Below are positions 1-5,401 of a DNA stretch of 7,271 bases, piece by piece. Source of the stretch: Alphaproteobacteria bacterium (GTDB lineage Bacteria; Pseudomonadota; Alphaproteobacteria; Micropepsales; Micropepsaceae). Position 1 is the stretch's first letter, and every line of letters starts with the position of its first letter. The stretch covers positions 1-7,271 of the forward strand of contig JAICVV010000100.1 in assembly GCA_025935155.1 (NCBI GenBank), in the 5' to 3' direction. The notes under the pieces were generated by a model. It searched no databases. It saw nothing but the letters and a program-made list of their open reading frames with translations, and had not been told where the DNA came from. The translations under genes were made by a program, and so were the position numbers.

Positions 1-195
1 ACGCGCGTGGTGGGCGTCACCAATGTTGTCGCGTTGTACCGCGTGCCGGACGCGCGCGTCGCCTTCGAGCCGAACGCGGAGATCGTGGAAATCCGCTGGG
101 CCGATTTGCGGGCGCCCCCGGCGGAGGCGACGCCGGCAACCTTGCGCCGCTTTGCCGAGCTGCGCGGCGAGGCAGCACCAAGTCCGCACTGGTGA
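1..195 (+). CDS. NUDIX hydrolase, C-terminal part (5' end outside window)
   Basis: The reading frame is open from base 1 and stops with TGA at 193-195, giving the last 64 residues of a protein. NUDIX enzymes hydrolyse nucleoside diphosphates linked to another moiety; the catalytic Nudix box lies upstream of the window, so substrate and activity cannot be judged. What is visible is a beta-strand (VVGVTNVVALYRV), a turn rich in Pro/Asp/Glu, a second strand (EIVEIRWADL) and a Pro/Thr-rich C-terminal helix (ATPATLRRFAEL). This order, with the W-x-D-L element followed by a 'TPATxRR' helix, is what I know from C-termini of rhizobial NUDIX proteins. The GNAT gene begins 53 bp downstream on the same strand, so co-transcription is plausible. 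The family call rests on the C-terminal pattern only. Confidence 0.62.
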   Translation, partial: TRVVGVTNVVALYRVPDARVAFEPNAEIVEIRWADLRAPPAEATPATLRRFAELRGEAAPSPHW

Positions 196-238
196 GCTTG
201 CGTCTTTTGCTCACGTTGCTCTAGTTCCTGCACCGGCT

Positions 239-244
239 GGAGGG
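239..244 (+). promoter_or_regulatory. Shine-Dalgarno site selecting the GTG start of the GNAT gene
   Basis: GGAGGG lies 4 nt before GTG at 249 and is the best ribosome-binding match in the neighbourhood. It supports the GTG as the true start; the next in-frame ATG (543) lies inside the acetyl-CoA-binding region. Confidence 0.6.
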
Positions 245-248
245 ACTT

Positions 249-767
249 GTGAGCGGCATCGATCAGACGTGGAAAATCCGGCCCGAGCGGACGGAGGACG
301 CCGAAGCTGTCGAAGCGTTGGTGGCGAAAGTGTTCGGTCCGGGCCGCTTCGCCAAATCCGCCTATCGTTTGCGCGAGGGCGTCGAGCCGGTTGCCGCGTT
401 GAGCTACATCGCTGTGGAGAACGGCGCCTTGCGCGGCTCAGTGCGCTTCTGGCCGATCGGCGTGGGCGGCACACCCGCGCTGCTGCTGGGGCCGCTCGCC
501 GTGGAATCCGATCAGCGCGGCCGCGGTATTGGCATTGCGCTGATGCAGGAGGGAATCGAAGAAGCGCGGTCGCGCGGCCATACGGCTATTATTCTTGTCG
601 GCGATGAGCCCTATTATTCGCGCGTCGGCTTCGCAGCGTTGCCGGAGGAAAGCGTGACATTCCCCGGTCCGGTAGATCGCAGCCGCATTCTCGCGCTCGC
701 GCTGTTTGACGGCGCTCTGGATTCAATCAAAGGCGAAATCGTTCGTGCATATCCTGCCGCGGCCTGA
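249..767 (+). CDS. GNAT family N-acetyltransferase (YhbS-like)
   Basis: Predicted cytoplasmic acetyltransferase of 172 residues that transfers acetyl from acetyl-CoA to an unidentified amine. The GNAT fold is readable in order: N-terminal strand and helix (WKIRPERTEDAEAVEALV, residues 8-25), central strands (LSYIAVENGALRGSVRFWPI, 51-70), motif A with strand LGPLAV (80-85) followed by the pyrophosphate-binding loop QRGRGIG (89-95) and helix, and motif B ending in PYYSRVGF (121-128). The strand 4 / QRGRGIG / YYxRxGF combination is typical of the COG3153 (YhbS-like) group, and the length is normal for it. It starts with GTG preceded by GGAGGG. It follows the NUDIX gene in the same direction. No residue identifies the substrate, so I give no gene name. 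Confidence 0.88.
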   Translation: MSGIDQTWKIRPERTEDAEAVEALVAKVFGPGRFAKSAYRLREGVEPVAALSYIAVENGALRGSVRFWPIGVGGTPALLLGPLAVESDQRGRGIGIALMQEGIEEARSRGHTAIILVGDEPYYSRVGFAALPEESVTFPGPVDRSRILALALFDGALDSIKGEIVRAYPAAA

Positions 768-1465
768 GCGGCCACCTGCAGGTCCGTCAAGCAGCGTCAT
801 GGTCCGCATTTACAGCGAAAAAAGCCAGAAAATCAGCCTGGCAATGAGCCACCACCCAAAACCCGAAGCGGAAAGAATGATGAGTGCGCTCCCCCATGGT
901 GGCAACGGGCGATCGGGCCGCGCGGCTTGCGGCCTATAAGGGCGGCTCGGACTGAGGGATTTCCAGAACACAATGTTCGTCCATGACACGGGTGACTTCC
1001 GGCCCAGCGCCAACCGCTCGTAGCTTTGGGTAGTCCGGAGCAGCTCGGTTCTGGCATGCATGTCGTAAATAATTTCGGCGAGACTGCGGAGCTATTTTGC
1101 CAGTACCCGGTATTTGCAAAGCGGCCGGAACGCGCACCAATGTCGTACTCCTCTCCAGTAAGACCTCTAACCCGCTGGAATCGAAACAGGTTCCTTCACT
1201 TTTCGCGGGCATGTCTGCCGTACCCAATCGAGTGGTGCAGTGTGGCCTTAGCCTCGCAGCCGTGTTGACCGCGCCGAAGCCACTGGAACCCGACAACGCG
1301 GAAAAAAAGAGGGCGGCCACTGGCCTGGGGGAGAGGCTGGGCCGCCGAGTTGGTTCGCACAACAAACTGAGAGGGTACGGAAGGAAGCTAACCGGAATGG
1401 CCTAAGAACCGGTTAAGGCCGCCTCTTCAGTAGCAGTGCGATGGAACCGGGTGGCCGAGCGGCAA
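768..1465. other. Long stretch without a supportable gene, lower GC
   Basis: About 700 bp between the GNAT stop and the stop of the Kazal-like gene. Several open frames exist on both strands (for example 934-1365 minus and 1097-1405 plus), but none has a good ribosome-binding site, a recognisable motif, or an amino-acid composition that looks like a folded protein. GC is low here: 96/180 at 1021-1200 by hand count, versus 126/180 inside the neighbouring GNAT gene (361-540). Small inverted repeats are present: GGCCGC/GCGGCC at 916-921 and 929-934, GGCGGCC/GGCCGCC at 1312-1318 and 1340-1346, and TAACCGG/CCGGTTA at 1389-1415. It could be decayed foreign DNA, an unrecognised repeat copy, or a non-coding RNA locus; I cannot choose between these. 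Confidence 0.5.
1389..1415. terminator. Inverted repeat downstream of the Kazal-like gene, possible terminator
   Basis: TAACCGG (1389-1395) and CCGGTTA (1409-1415) form a perfect 7-bp stem with a 13-nt loop. It lies about 50 bp beyond the stop codon of the minus-strand Kazal-like gene. There is no T-run after the stem, so it is at best a weak or Rho-assisted terminator, and chance is possible. Confidence 0.25.
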
Positions 1466-1864
1466 TCAATGCGGGGTGACGCCACCCGCCGGCGTGCTGC
1501 ATTCGCCATCGTGCAGCACGGCCGCGTTCGCCACCTCCGCATGGCAGAGGTTTGGATAGCTCTTTTCGCCCTTCGTCGCGGGATCGGCCGCGCAAACCGG
1601 CTGATACAGCATGTTGCACATGGCAGGCTCTCTGCCCGGCGCCGCACATTCGCCCTTGTGCAACACCTGCGCGCCTTTGATTTGCGCCGCACAAGGGTTC
1701 ACGAATTGCGCACGGCTGCCGTCGTTCTGCACGGCGCAGACAGGGTCGCGCACCAGGGGACAGTGCACCGCTGCCGAAGCTGTCTGCGCAAAGGCACAAA
1801 CGAGCAGGAGAGGTAATGCCGAAGTTTTCAAGGGAACAGATGCTTTCGTCTCGACGCGCATCAT
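1466..1864 (-). CDS. Secreted protein with two Kazal-like protease-inhibitor domains
   Basis: Predicted exported 132-residue protein. Residues 1-31 form a signal peptide: a short charged start (MMRVETK), a hydrophobic core (ALPLLLVCAFA) and an AxA-like end (TASA). The mature part is two tandem repeats of the Kazal pattern: C35-PLVRDPVC43 ... NPC58 ... HKGEC73, and C83-NMLYQPVC91 ... YPNLC107 ... HDGEC122. Kazal domains are compact disulfide-bonded folds that block serine proteases with a loop just after the first of these cysteines. Each domain here has four cysteines, not the classical six. If the loop is used, the P1 residues would be Leu37 and Met85, suggesting chymotrypsin- or subtilisin-like targets (inference). 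I start at 1864 (1861 is equally possible) because a longer frame to 1966 would overlap the upstream small membrane gene and bury the signal peptide. It may be co-transcribed with that gene, 64 bp away. Confidence 0.82.
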   Translation of the reverse strand: MMRVETKASVPLKTSALPLLLVCAFAQTASAAVHCPLVRDPVCAVQNDGSRAQFVNPCAAQIKGAQVLHKGECAAPGREPAMCNMLYQPVCAADPATKGEKSYPNLCHAEVANAAVLHDGECSTPAGGVTPH

Positions 1865-1928
1865 CGCGCATCCGGCGGCAGAGGCAAGGCCCCAGACGTT
1901 CAAGGCGGCAGAGAAACCCCGCCAGTTA

Positions 1929-2093
1929 CTACAGGTGAGTGAAGCGGTACACCGCAAGCCCCGCAAGAATAATCGTGAGGATCGCGTTGAAGGAGCGGGC
2001 CTCCGGCTTCTGCGTCGCGTAGTAGAAAGCCAGCGCGGCGCCTAGCGTCAGCACCGCTATTTCGAGCCAGATGGAGAAAGTCTGCGTGCCCAT
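1929..2093 (-). CDS. Small membrane protein, 54 residues, two predicted helices
   Basis: ATG at 2093 opens a frame of 54 codons ending in TAG at 1931-1929. The protein is almost entirely two hydrophobic segments, about residues 7-25 (SIWLEIAVLTLGAALAFYY) and 35-50 (FNAILTIILAGLAVYR), separated by a polar Lys/Glu/Arg-containing turn (ATQKPEARS). This suggests an inner-membrane hairpin. No known domain is recognised and no function is proposed. The start is fixed by an in-frame stop only 7 codons upstream. A clear Shine-Dalgarno site is not visible (CGGCGGC precedes the ATG). The coherent alternation of hydrophobic helix, charged turn and helix in a GC-rich frame makes a chance frame unlikely. 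It lies upstream of the Kazal-like gene on the same strand and diverges from the TadG-like gene. Confidence 0.62.
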   Translation of the reverse strand: MGTQTFSIWLEIAVLTLGAALAFYYATQKPEARSFNAILTIILAGLAVYRFTHL

Positions 2094-2174
2094 GCCGCCG
2101 AATGTGCCGTGTCACCTGCGACCGAACGGTTAACAGAACATTCCAATTTTGAAGAGTTAATCAGCCAGGAACGG

Positions 2175-2220
2175 CATCGCTTTTCAGGCGATGGGGAGCG
2201 CCGCTGTAGAGCGCGCCCCA
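2175..2220. repeat. Two abutting hairpins in the divergent intergenic region
   Basis: First stem: CATCGC (2175-2180) with GCGATG (2188-2193), loop TTTTCAG. Second stem: TGGGGAGCGC (2192-2201) with GCGCGCCCCA (2211-2220), 10 positions with one mismatch, 9-nt loop. They share two bases, so the two structures are mutually exclusive at full length. As the flanking genes diverge they are not ordinary terminators; protein binding or 5' leader folding is possible. Confidence 0.4.
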
Positions 2221-2319
2221 GATGGTGAGGCGCCTGGGATAGTGGCTCACATTTAATTCGTCGGACATCCCCAACGACACCGGCCTCCGGCACAGAAAAT
2301 GAATGGGGCGATTCGGGCG

Positions 2320-2336
2320 CCGGGCGAAATGCCCGG
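2320..2336 (+). promoter_or_regulatory. Hairpin just before the ribosome-binding site of the TadG-like gene
   Basis: CCGGGC (2320-2325) and GCCCGG (2331-2336) form a perfect 6-bp GC stem with loop GAAAT. The stem ends 8 nt before the Shine-Dalgarno GGAG (2345-2348), so in the mRNA it could affect ribosome access or transcript stability. The role is inferred. Confidence 0.4.
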
Positions 2337-2344
2337 AATTGTTC

Positions 2345-2348
2345 GGAG
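2345..2348 (+). promoter_or_regulatory. Ribosome-binding site deciding the TadG-like start
   Basis: GGAG abuts an ATG at 2349 but lies 9 nt before a second in-frame ATG at 2358. Only the second has workable spacing, so 2358 is preferred. Confidence 0.5.
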
Positions 2349-2357
2349 ATGAAACAC

Positions 2358-3635
2358 ATGACCGTTAAGATTGCGGAAACCAGCACAATATCCCGCAGCC
2401 GCGGCCTGCTGCGCCGCTTTCGCCGCGACGAATCCGGCAACTACCTCATCCTCACGGCAATCATGATGCCGGTGCTCGTGGGCGCCGCCAGCTTCGGTGT
2501 GGAAGAAGGACTGCTGCTGCACAACAAGAAGGCCATGCAGCACGCCGCGGATTCTGCCGCTGTCAGCGCCGCGGTTGCCGTTGCCACGGGTGCCTCGGGG
2601 AACGGCGCGACACAGGCGAATGCTGTTGCGGCATCCTACGGCTTCGTAGATGGGACAAATTCCACAACCATCACGGTCAACTCGCCGCCGCGACAGGGCC
2701 CGAACACAAATGACCGCTCCGCGCTGGAAGTGATCGTCGCGCAGCCGCAGGCACGGATTTTCTCCTCCCTTTGGAGTTCTCAGCCGATTCCGGTGTCGTC
2801 CCGGGCCGTAGCGATGCCGCAGGGCGCGCCTTGCATTCTGGCGCTCAACCAGTCAGTCAGCGGCGCTTACACCGAACAGGGCTCCGTAAGCGTGAGCCTC
2901 GTCAACTGCTCGGTGATCTCCGATTCCAAAAACAGTACCGCATTGAAGATTGGCGGTTCTTCCAGGCTTTCGACGTCGTTCGCCGCCGCCGTCGGGGGCA
3001 TTTCGGGGCAGGCCGGGATTGCCGCCACGAATGGCATCACGGCGGGCTATCACTACGTTGCCGATCCCTATGCGAGCGTGCCGATGCCTACCTTCACGGG
3101 TTGCGACAAGAGGAATTACTCGACGAACTCCAACGTGACCCTTTATCCGGGCGTGTATTGCGGCGGGATCGCCCTCAAGTCTCAAGCTCGCGTAACCCTG
3201 TCGCCGGGCACGTACGTACTCGACCAGGGCAGCCTTTCCATGAGCGGCCAGAGCTCGCTTTCTGGCACGGGCGTAACGCTATTTTTCACCTCGTCGACCG
3301 GAAACAACTATGCAACCGCTTCCATCGCGGGCGGAGCGGCAATCAACATTGTGGCGCCCACTTCCGGACCGACCGCCGGGATCGCCATCTTTGGCGACCG
3401 CCGCATGCCGAGCGGCACCACATTCAAACTGGTGGGAGGCGACAGTCAATTGGTGGGCGGTGCGATCTACCTTCCCAACGCCGCAATAAATTGGGCGGGC
3501 AATTCCAGTTTGGGCCAACAGTGCACGCAGATTGTAGCTGACACCATCGATATGGTCGGCAACAGCGGCCTGAAGGTGGATTGTCAGGGCTATGGAACGA
3601 AGCCCCTTGCGACCGCGGCGCTGCTGGTGGAGTAG
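2358..3635 (+). CDS. TadG-like protein: N-terminal membrane anchor plus large exported domain
   Basis: Protein of 425 residues (428 if ATG 2349 is used). Residues 20-75 match the TadE/TadG N-terminal pattern: basic segment RRFRRDESGN (19-28), a single hydrophobic helix (YLILTAIMMPVLVGAASFGVE, 29-49), then an amphipathic stretch with Lys and many Ala (HNKKAMQHAADSAAVSAAVA). TadG-type proteins are anchored in the inner membrane with the bulk outside, and in complete loci assist assembly of Flp/Tad pili. The rest (about 80-425) is Gly/Ser/Thr/Asn-rich and strand-forming, with repeated units such as ARVTLSPGTYVLDQGSLSMS near 277-296 that suggest a beta-helix-like fold. Six cysteines (159, 184, 249, 268, 389, 409), all beyond the helix, fit export and disulfide bonding. 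No other Tad/Cpa gene is in the window, so this is an orphan; pilus, adhesin or envelope roles are all open. Confidence 0.8.
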   Translation: MTVKIAETSTISRSRGLLRRFRRDESGNYLILTAIMMPVLVGAASFGVEEGLLLHNKKAMQHAADSAAVSAAVAVATGASGNGATQANAVAASYGFVDGTNSTTITVNSPPRQGPNTNDRSALEVIVAQPQARIFSSLWSSQPIPVSSRAVAMPQGAPCILALNQSVSGAYTEQGSVSVSLVNCSVISDSKNSTALKIGGSSRLSTSFAAAVGGISGQAGIAATNGITAGYHYVADPYASVPMPTFTGCDKRNYSTNSNVTLYPGVYCGGIALKSQARVTLSPGTYVLDQGSLSMSGQSSLSGTGVTLFFTSSTGNNYATASIAGGAAINIVAPTSGPTAGIAIFGDRRMPSGTTFKLVGGDSQLVGGAIYLPNAAINWAGNSSLGQQCTQIVADTIDMVGNSGLKVDCQGYGTKPLATAALLVE

Positions 3636-3644
3636 CCGCCCAAC

Positions 3645-3666
3645 TCAGCTGCTGCAGGCGAGCTGA
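3645..3666. terminator. Inverted repeat between convergent genes, possible terminator
   Basis: TCAGCT (3645-3650) and AGCTGA (3661-3666) form a perfect 6-bp stem with a 10-nt loop. It sits in the 44-bp gap between the stops of the TadG-like gene (+) and the VOC gene (-), where a bidirectional terminator would be expected. The stem is short and there is no T-run. Confidence 0.3.
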
Positions 3667-3679
3667 AATCCCCCAGTGG

Positions 3680-4114
3680 TCAGTACCATTGCGAGAGTTC
3701 GATGGTGATGCCCTCGGGACCGTCCAGGAAGATCAGTTTGCGGGAATGGAAATCCAGAAGGTCGTTGCGCGTGCGGTAGCCGTTTGCCTGCATTGTGCGT
3801 ACCGTGCCTTCGATGTCGTCCACCGCGAAGCAAATATGGTTGAAGCCCAGCTTGTGCAGGTCGCGGATTTCCGGATCCGGAATCGCTTCCGGCGTGCGGT
3901 AGTGCAGCAGCTGGATTTCCGTGCGCGGCGTAACGTCCTGCGCAACCAGAGTGACGTGATCCGCCGAAATGCCGGGAATTCCCATATAGGCGGCGAACTT
4001 CTCGCCGGAGATGACGACCGCAATATCCTCCCTGAACCCCAGCAGGCCGAAGAACCGCTTCGCGTCCTCAAGGTCCCGGACCACCATGGTGAAATGATCG
4101 AATCGCTTGATCAT
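3680..4114 (-). CDS. VOC family (glyoxalase/bleomycin-resistance fold) metalloprotein
   Basis: Protein of 144 residues with two beta-alpha-beta-beta-beta modules of the vicinal oxygen chelate fold. Module 1 starts FDHFTMVVRDLEDAKRFFGLLGF (5-27); module 2 starts FNHICFAVDDIEGTVRTM (92-108) and ends PEGITIELSQW. The four usual metal-ligand positions are occupied: His7, Glu66 (TEIQLL), His93 and Glu139 (ITIEL), so a divalent-metal enzyme is likely. This superfamily includes lactoylglutathione lyases, ring-cleaving dioxygenases, epimerases and fosfomycin-type resistance enzymes; nothing here picks one. I use ATG 4114, with GAGA 6 nt upstream, because the family's first strand begins right after it; a GTG at 4135 would add seven residues. 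It stands alone, convergent with the TadG-like gene and divergent from the SDR gene. Confidence 0.87.
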   Translation of the reverse strand: MIKRFDHFTMVVRDLEDAKRFFGLLGFREDIAVVISGEKFAAYMGIPGISADHVTLVAQDVTPRTEIQLLHYRTPEAIPDPEIRDLHKLGFNHICFAVDDIEGTVRTMQANGYRTRNDLLDFHSRKLIFLDGPEGITIELSQWY

Positions 4115-4182
4115 CGTTTTTCTCGCGATCGCCACGCAAGCTGATCGTAGCGGACGCAGGCGCGCAGGTCACCGGCTATACA

Positions 4183-4204
4183 GATGCCGGCATCGCGTTA
4201 TATT
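4183..4204 (+). promoter_or_regulatory. 12-bp palindrome and -10-like box upstream of the SDR-folB operon
   Basis: GATGCCGGCATC (4183-4194) is a perfect 12-bp palindrome. It is followed after 4 bp by TATATT (4199-4204), a close match to a -10 box, which ends 6 nt before the ATG at 4211. If that box is used, transcription would start at or next to the ATG and the mRNA would be leaderless. No convincing -35 lies 16-18 bp upstream. The palindrome is where an operator overlapping the promoter spacer would lie. Both roles are inferred. Confidence 0.35.
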
Positions 4205-4210
4205 CGGATC

Positions 4211-4969
4211 ATGTCTGAGGCACGAAATGCGCTGGTGACGGGGGCGGCGAAGCGATTGGGCCGCGCGATTGCGCTCGACCTCGCACGGCACGGCTGGAAT
4301 ATCGCCATCCACTACAACACCTCTGAGCGCGAAGCGCGCGTCACCTGCGAGGACGCGCAATCCGCCGGCGTCAAAGTCGCGCTGGTGAAGGCGGATCTCG
4401 CGCGAGAGGAAGCAACCGAAAAGATTGTGGAGCAGGCAACGCGCGAGCTGGGGCCGCTCACCGCGCTCATCAACAGCGCTTCGGTGTTCGAGAACGATCA
4501 ATGGTACAGCGCCGATCGCGCATCCTGGCACAAGCACATGGAGGTAAACCTGCGCAGCCCGCTAGTGCTGATCCAGAATTTCGCGAAACAGCTGCCGAAG
4601 GATCGAGAAGGCGCGGTGGTTAATCTGCTCGATCAGCGGCTGCTCAAACCGGTGCCGGATTTTCTTTCGTACGGCGTGAGCCGCGCAGGCTTGCACTGGC
4701 TCACCGTCACCCTGGCGCAAGCACTGGGGCCGCGCATCCGGGTGAACGCCGTGGCGCCGGGGCCGACCTTGAAAGCAACCCATCAGAAGCCGGCGCATTT
4801 CGAACGCGAGCGCACAGCGACCGTGCTCGGCCACGGTTCGGAGCCGCAGGACATCTGCGATGCCGTGCGCTATCTGCTGGAGGCGCGCGCCGTCACCGGG
4901 CAGACGATCGCTGTGGATGGCGGCCAGCACCTGATCTGGAAATTGGCAGATACGGTGGCCGGCGCATGA
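4211..4969 (+). CDS. SDR oxidoreductase, pteridine reductase / FolM-like
   Basis: NAD(P)H-dependent short-chain dehydrogenase of 252 residues. Cofactor-binding motif TGAAKRLG (10-17) has the TGxxxRLG form known from pteridine reductases (PTR1, FolM), not the usual TGxxxGIG. Further landmarks are NSAS (88-91), the structural Asn113 in VNL, Asp141 in LLDQR, Tyr154 in the active site, and PG near 183-184. In PTR1 the catalytic set is Asp-13-Tyr-4-Lys; here Asp141 and Tyr154 keep exactly that spacing but the Lys position is Arg158 (codon CGC at 4682-4684). The gene overlaps folB by 4 bp (ATGA), which supports a pterin substrate, for example reduction of dihydromonapterin or dihydropteridine. ATG 4211 is chosen because the Rossmann strand starts right after it; an ATG at 4184 would add nine residues. 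The start has no good Shine-Dalgarno site. Confidence 0.85.
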   Translation: MSEARNALVTGAAKRLGRAIALDLARHGWNIAIHYNTSEREARVTCEDAQSAGVKVALVKADLAREEATEKIVEQATRELGPLTALINSASVFENDQWYSADRASWHKHMEVNLRSPLVLIQNFAKQLPKDREGAVVNLLDQRLLKPVPDFLSYGVSRAGLHWLTVTLAQALGPRIRVNAVAPGPTLKATHQKPAHFERERTATVLGHGSEPQDICDAVRYLLEARAVTGQTIAVDGGQHLIWKLADTVAGA

Positions 4970-5367
4970 GTTCGAAAGTTCAACCCTTGCGCATTGCGGA
5001 TGCGGCGAAAGCTATTCGCCACGTCTTCATTCGCAATCTGGAGCTGCTGGCGCATATCGGCATTCACGGGCATGAGCGCGGCAAGCCGCAGCCGGTGCGC
5101 ATCAATGTCGATCTCGCCGTGGAAGACGCCTCGGTGCTCGAAGACCGGCTGGACAGCGTGGTCGATTACGAAGCGATCACAGGAAAAATCCGCGCCATTG
5201 TGGCATCAGGTCACATCAACCTCGCCGAAACGTTCGCCGAGCGCATTGCGGAAACCTGCTTCAAAGACAACCGGGTGAAGACGGCGCGCGTGCGTGTCGA
5301 AAAGCTGCACGCATTGCCCGGCGCAGAATCCGCCGGCGTGGAAATCGAGCGCCAAAGGTCCGGCTAG
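4966..5367 (+). CDS. folB: Dihydroneopterin aldolase
   Basis: FolB converts 7,8-dihydroneopterin to 6-hydroxymethyl-7,8-dihydropterin and glycolaldehyde in folate synthesis. The 133-residue protein has about 18 extra N-terminal residues before the core that begins HVFIRNLELLAHIGIHGHER. Family residues are in place: Glu37 in HERGKPQP, Tyr68 in DSVVDYEAI, Glu88 in INLAETFAERIA (pterin recognition), and catalytic Lys113 in VRVEKLHAL. The start ATG overlaps the SDR stop (ATGA), a translational-coupling arrangement. A shorter start is possible in principle, but no better-placed codon with a ribosome site is visible. folK or folP, often next to folB, is absent; the gene is followed by the palindromic repeat and convergent mtnP. 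Confidence 0.92.
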   Translation: MSSKVQPLRIADAAKAIRHVFIRNLELLAHIGIHGHERGKPQPVRINVDLAVEDASVLEDRLDSVVDYEAITGKIRAIVASGHINLAETFAERIAETCFKDNRVKTARVRVEKLHALPGAESAGVEIERQRSG

Positions 5368-5401
5368 AGAGCGTGATTTGCACTGGCAGGTACTCTAAAT
5401 C

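Larger units (their letters stand above)
2094..2357. promoter_or_regulatory. Divergent intergenic region between the small membrane gene and the TadG-like gene
   Basis: A gap of 264 bp must contain the promoters for both directions. Its left part (about 2125-2165) is AT-rich (ACGGTTAACAGAAC, then CCAATTTTGAAGAGTTAATC), the likeliest place for promoter elements, but I cannot assign a convincing -35/-10 pair. The middle and right hold three hairpins, listed separately. No coding frame is supported here. Confidence 0.45.

Noticed and set aside
249..607. Long alternative frames opposite and out of phase with the GNAT gene (23-607 plus, 211-474 minus)
   Set aside because: Arg-rich shadow frames typical of high-GC DNA; the GNAT frame has the motifs and the ribosome site.
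810..1061. Minus-strand 83-codon frame ending in a hydrophobic helix
   Set aside because: Only the last 25 or so residues look protein-like; the start region lacks a ribosome site and the rest is Arg/Pro-rich noise. Kept only as a note in the low-GC finding.
1097..1405. Plus-strand 102-codon frame in the low-GC stretch
   Set aside because: No ribosome site, no recognisable motif, and another frame of similar length on the opposite strand (934-1365) covers most of the same DNA, as expected by chance.
1446..1462. tRNA-Ser-like D-arm sequence (GGTGGCCGAGCGG)
   Set aside because: No acceptor pairing, anticodon arm or T-arm follows at the right distances, and the segment adjoins the stop of the Kazal-like gene.
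1900..2115. Minus-strand 71-codon frame over the small membrane gene
   Set aside because: His/Arg-rich and without motif; the neighbouring frame encodes two clean membrane helices and is the better explanation.
4562..4930. Minus-strand frame antisense to the SDR gene
   Set aside because: Shadow of the SDR coding frame; no start signal or motif.
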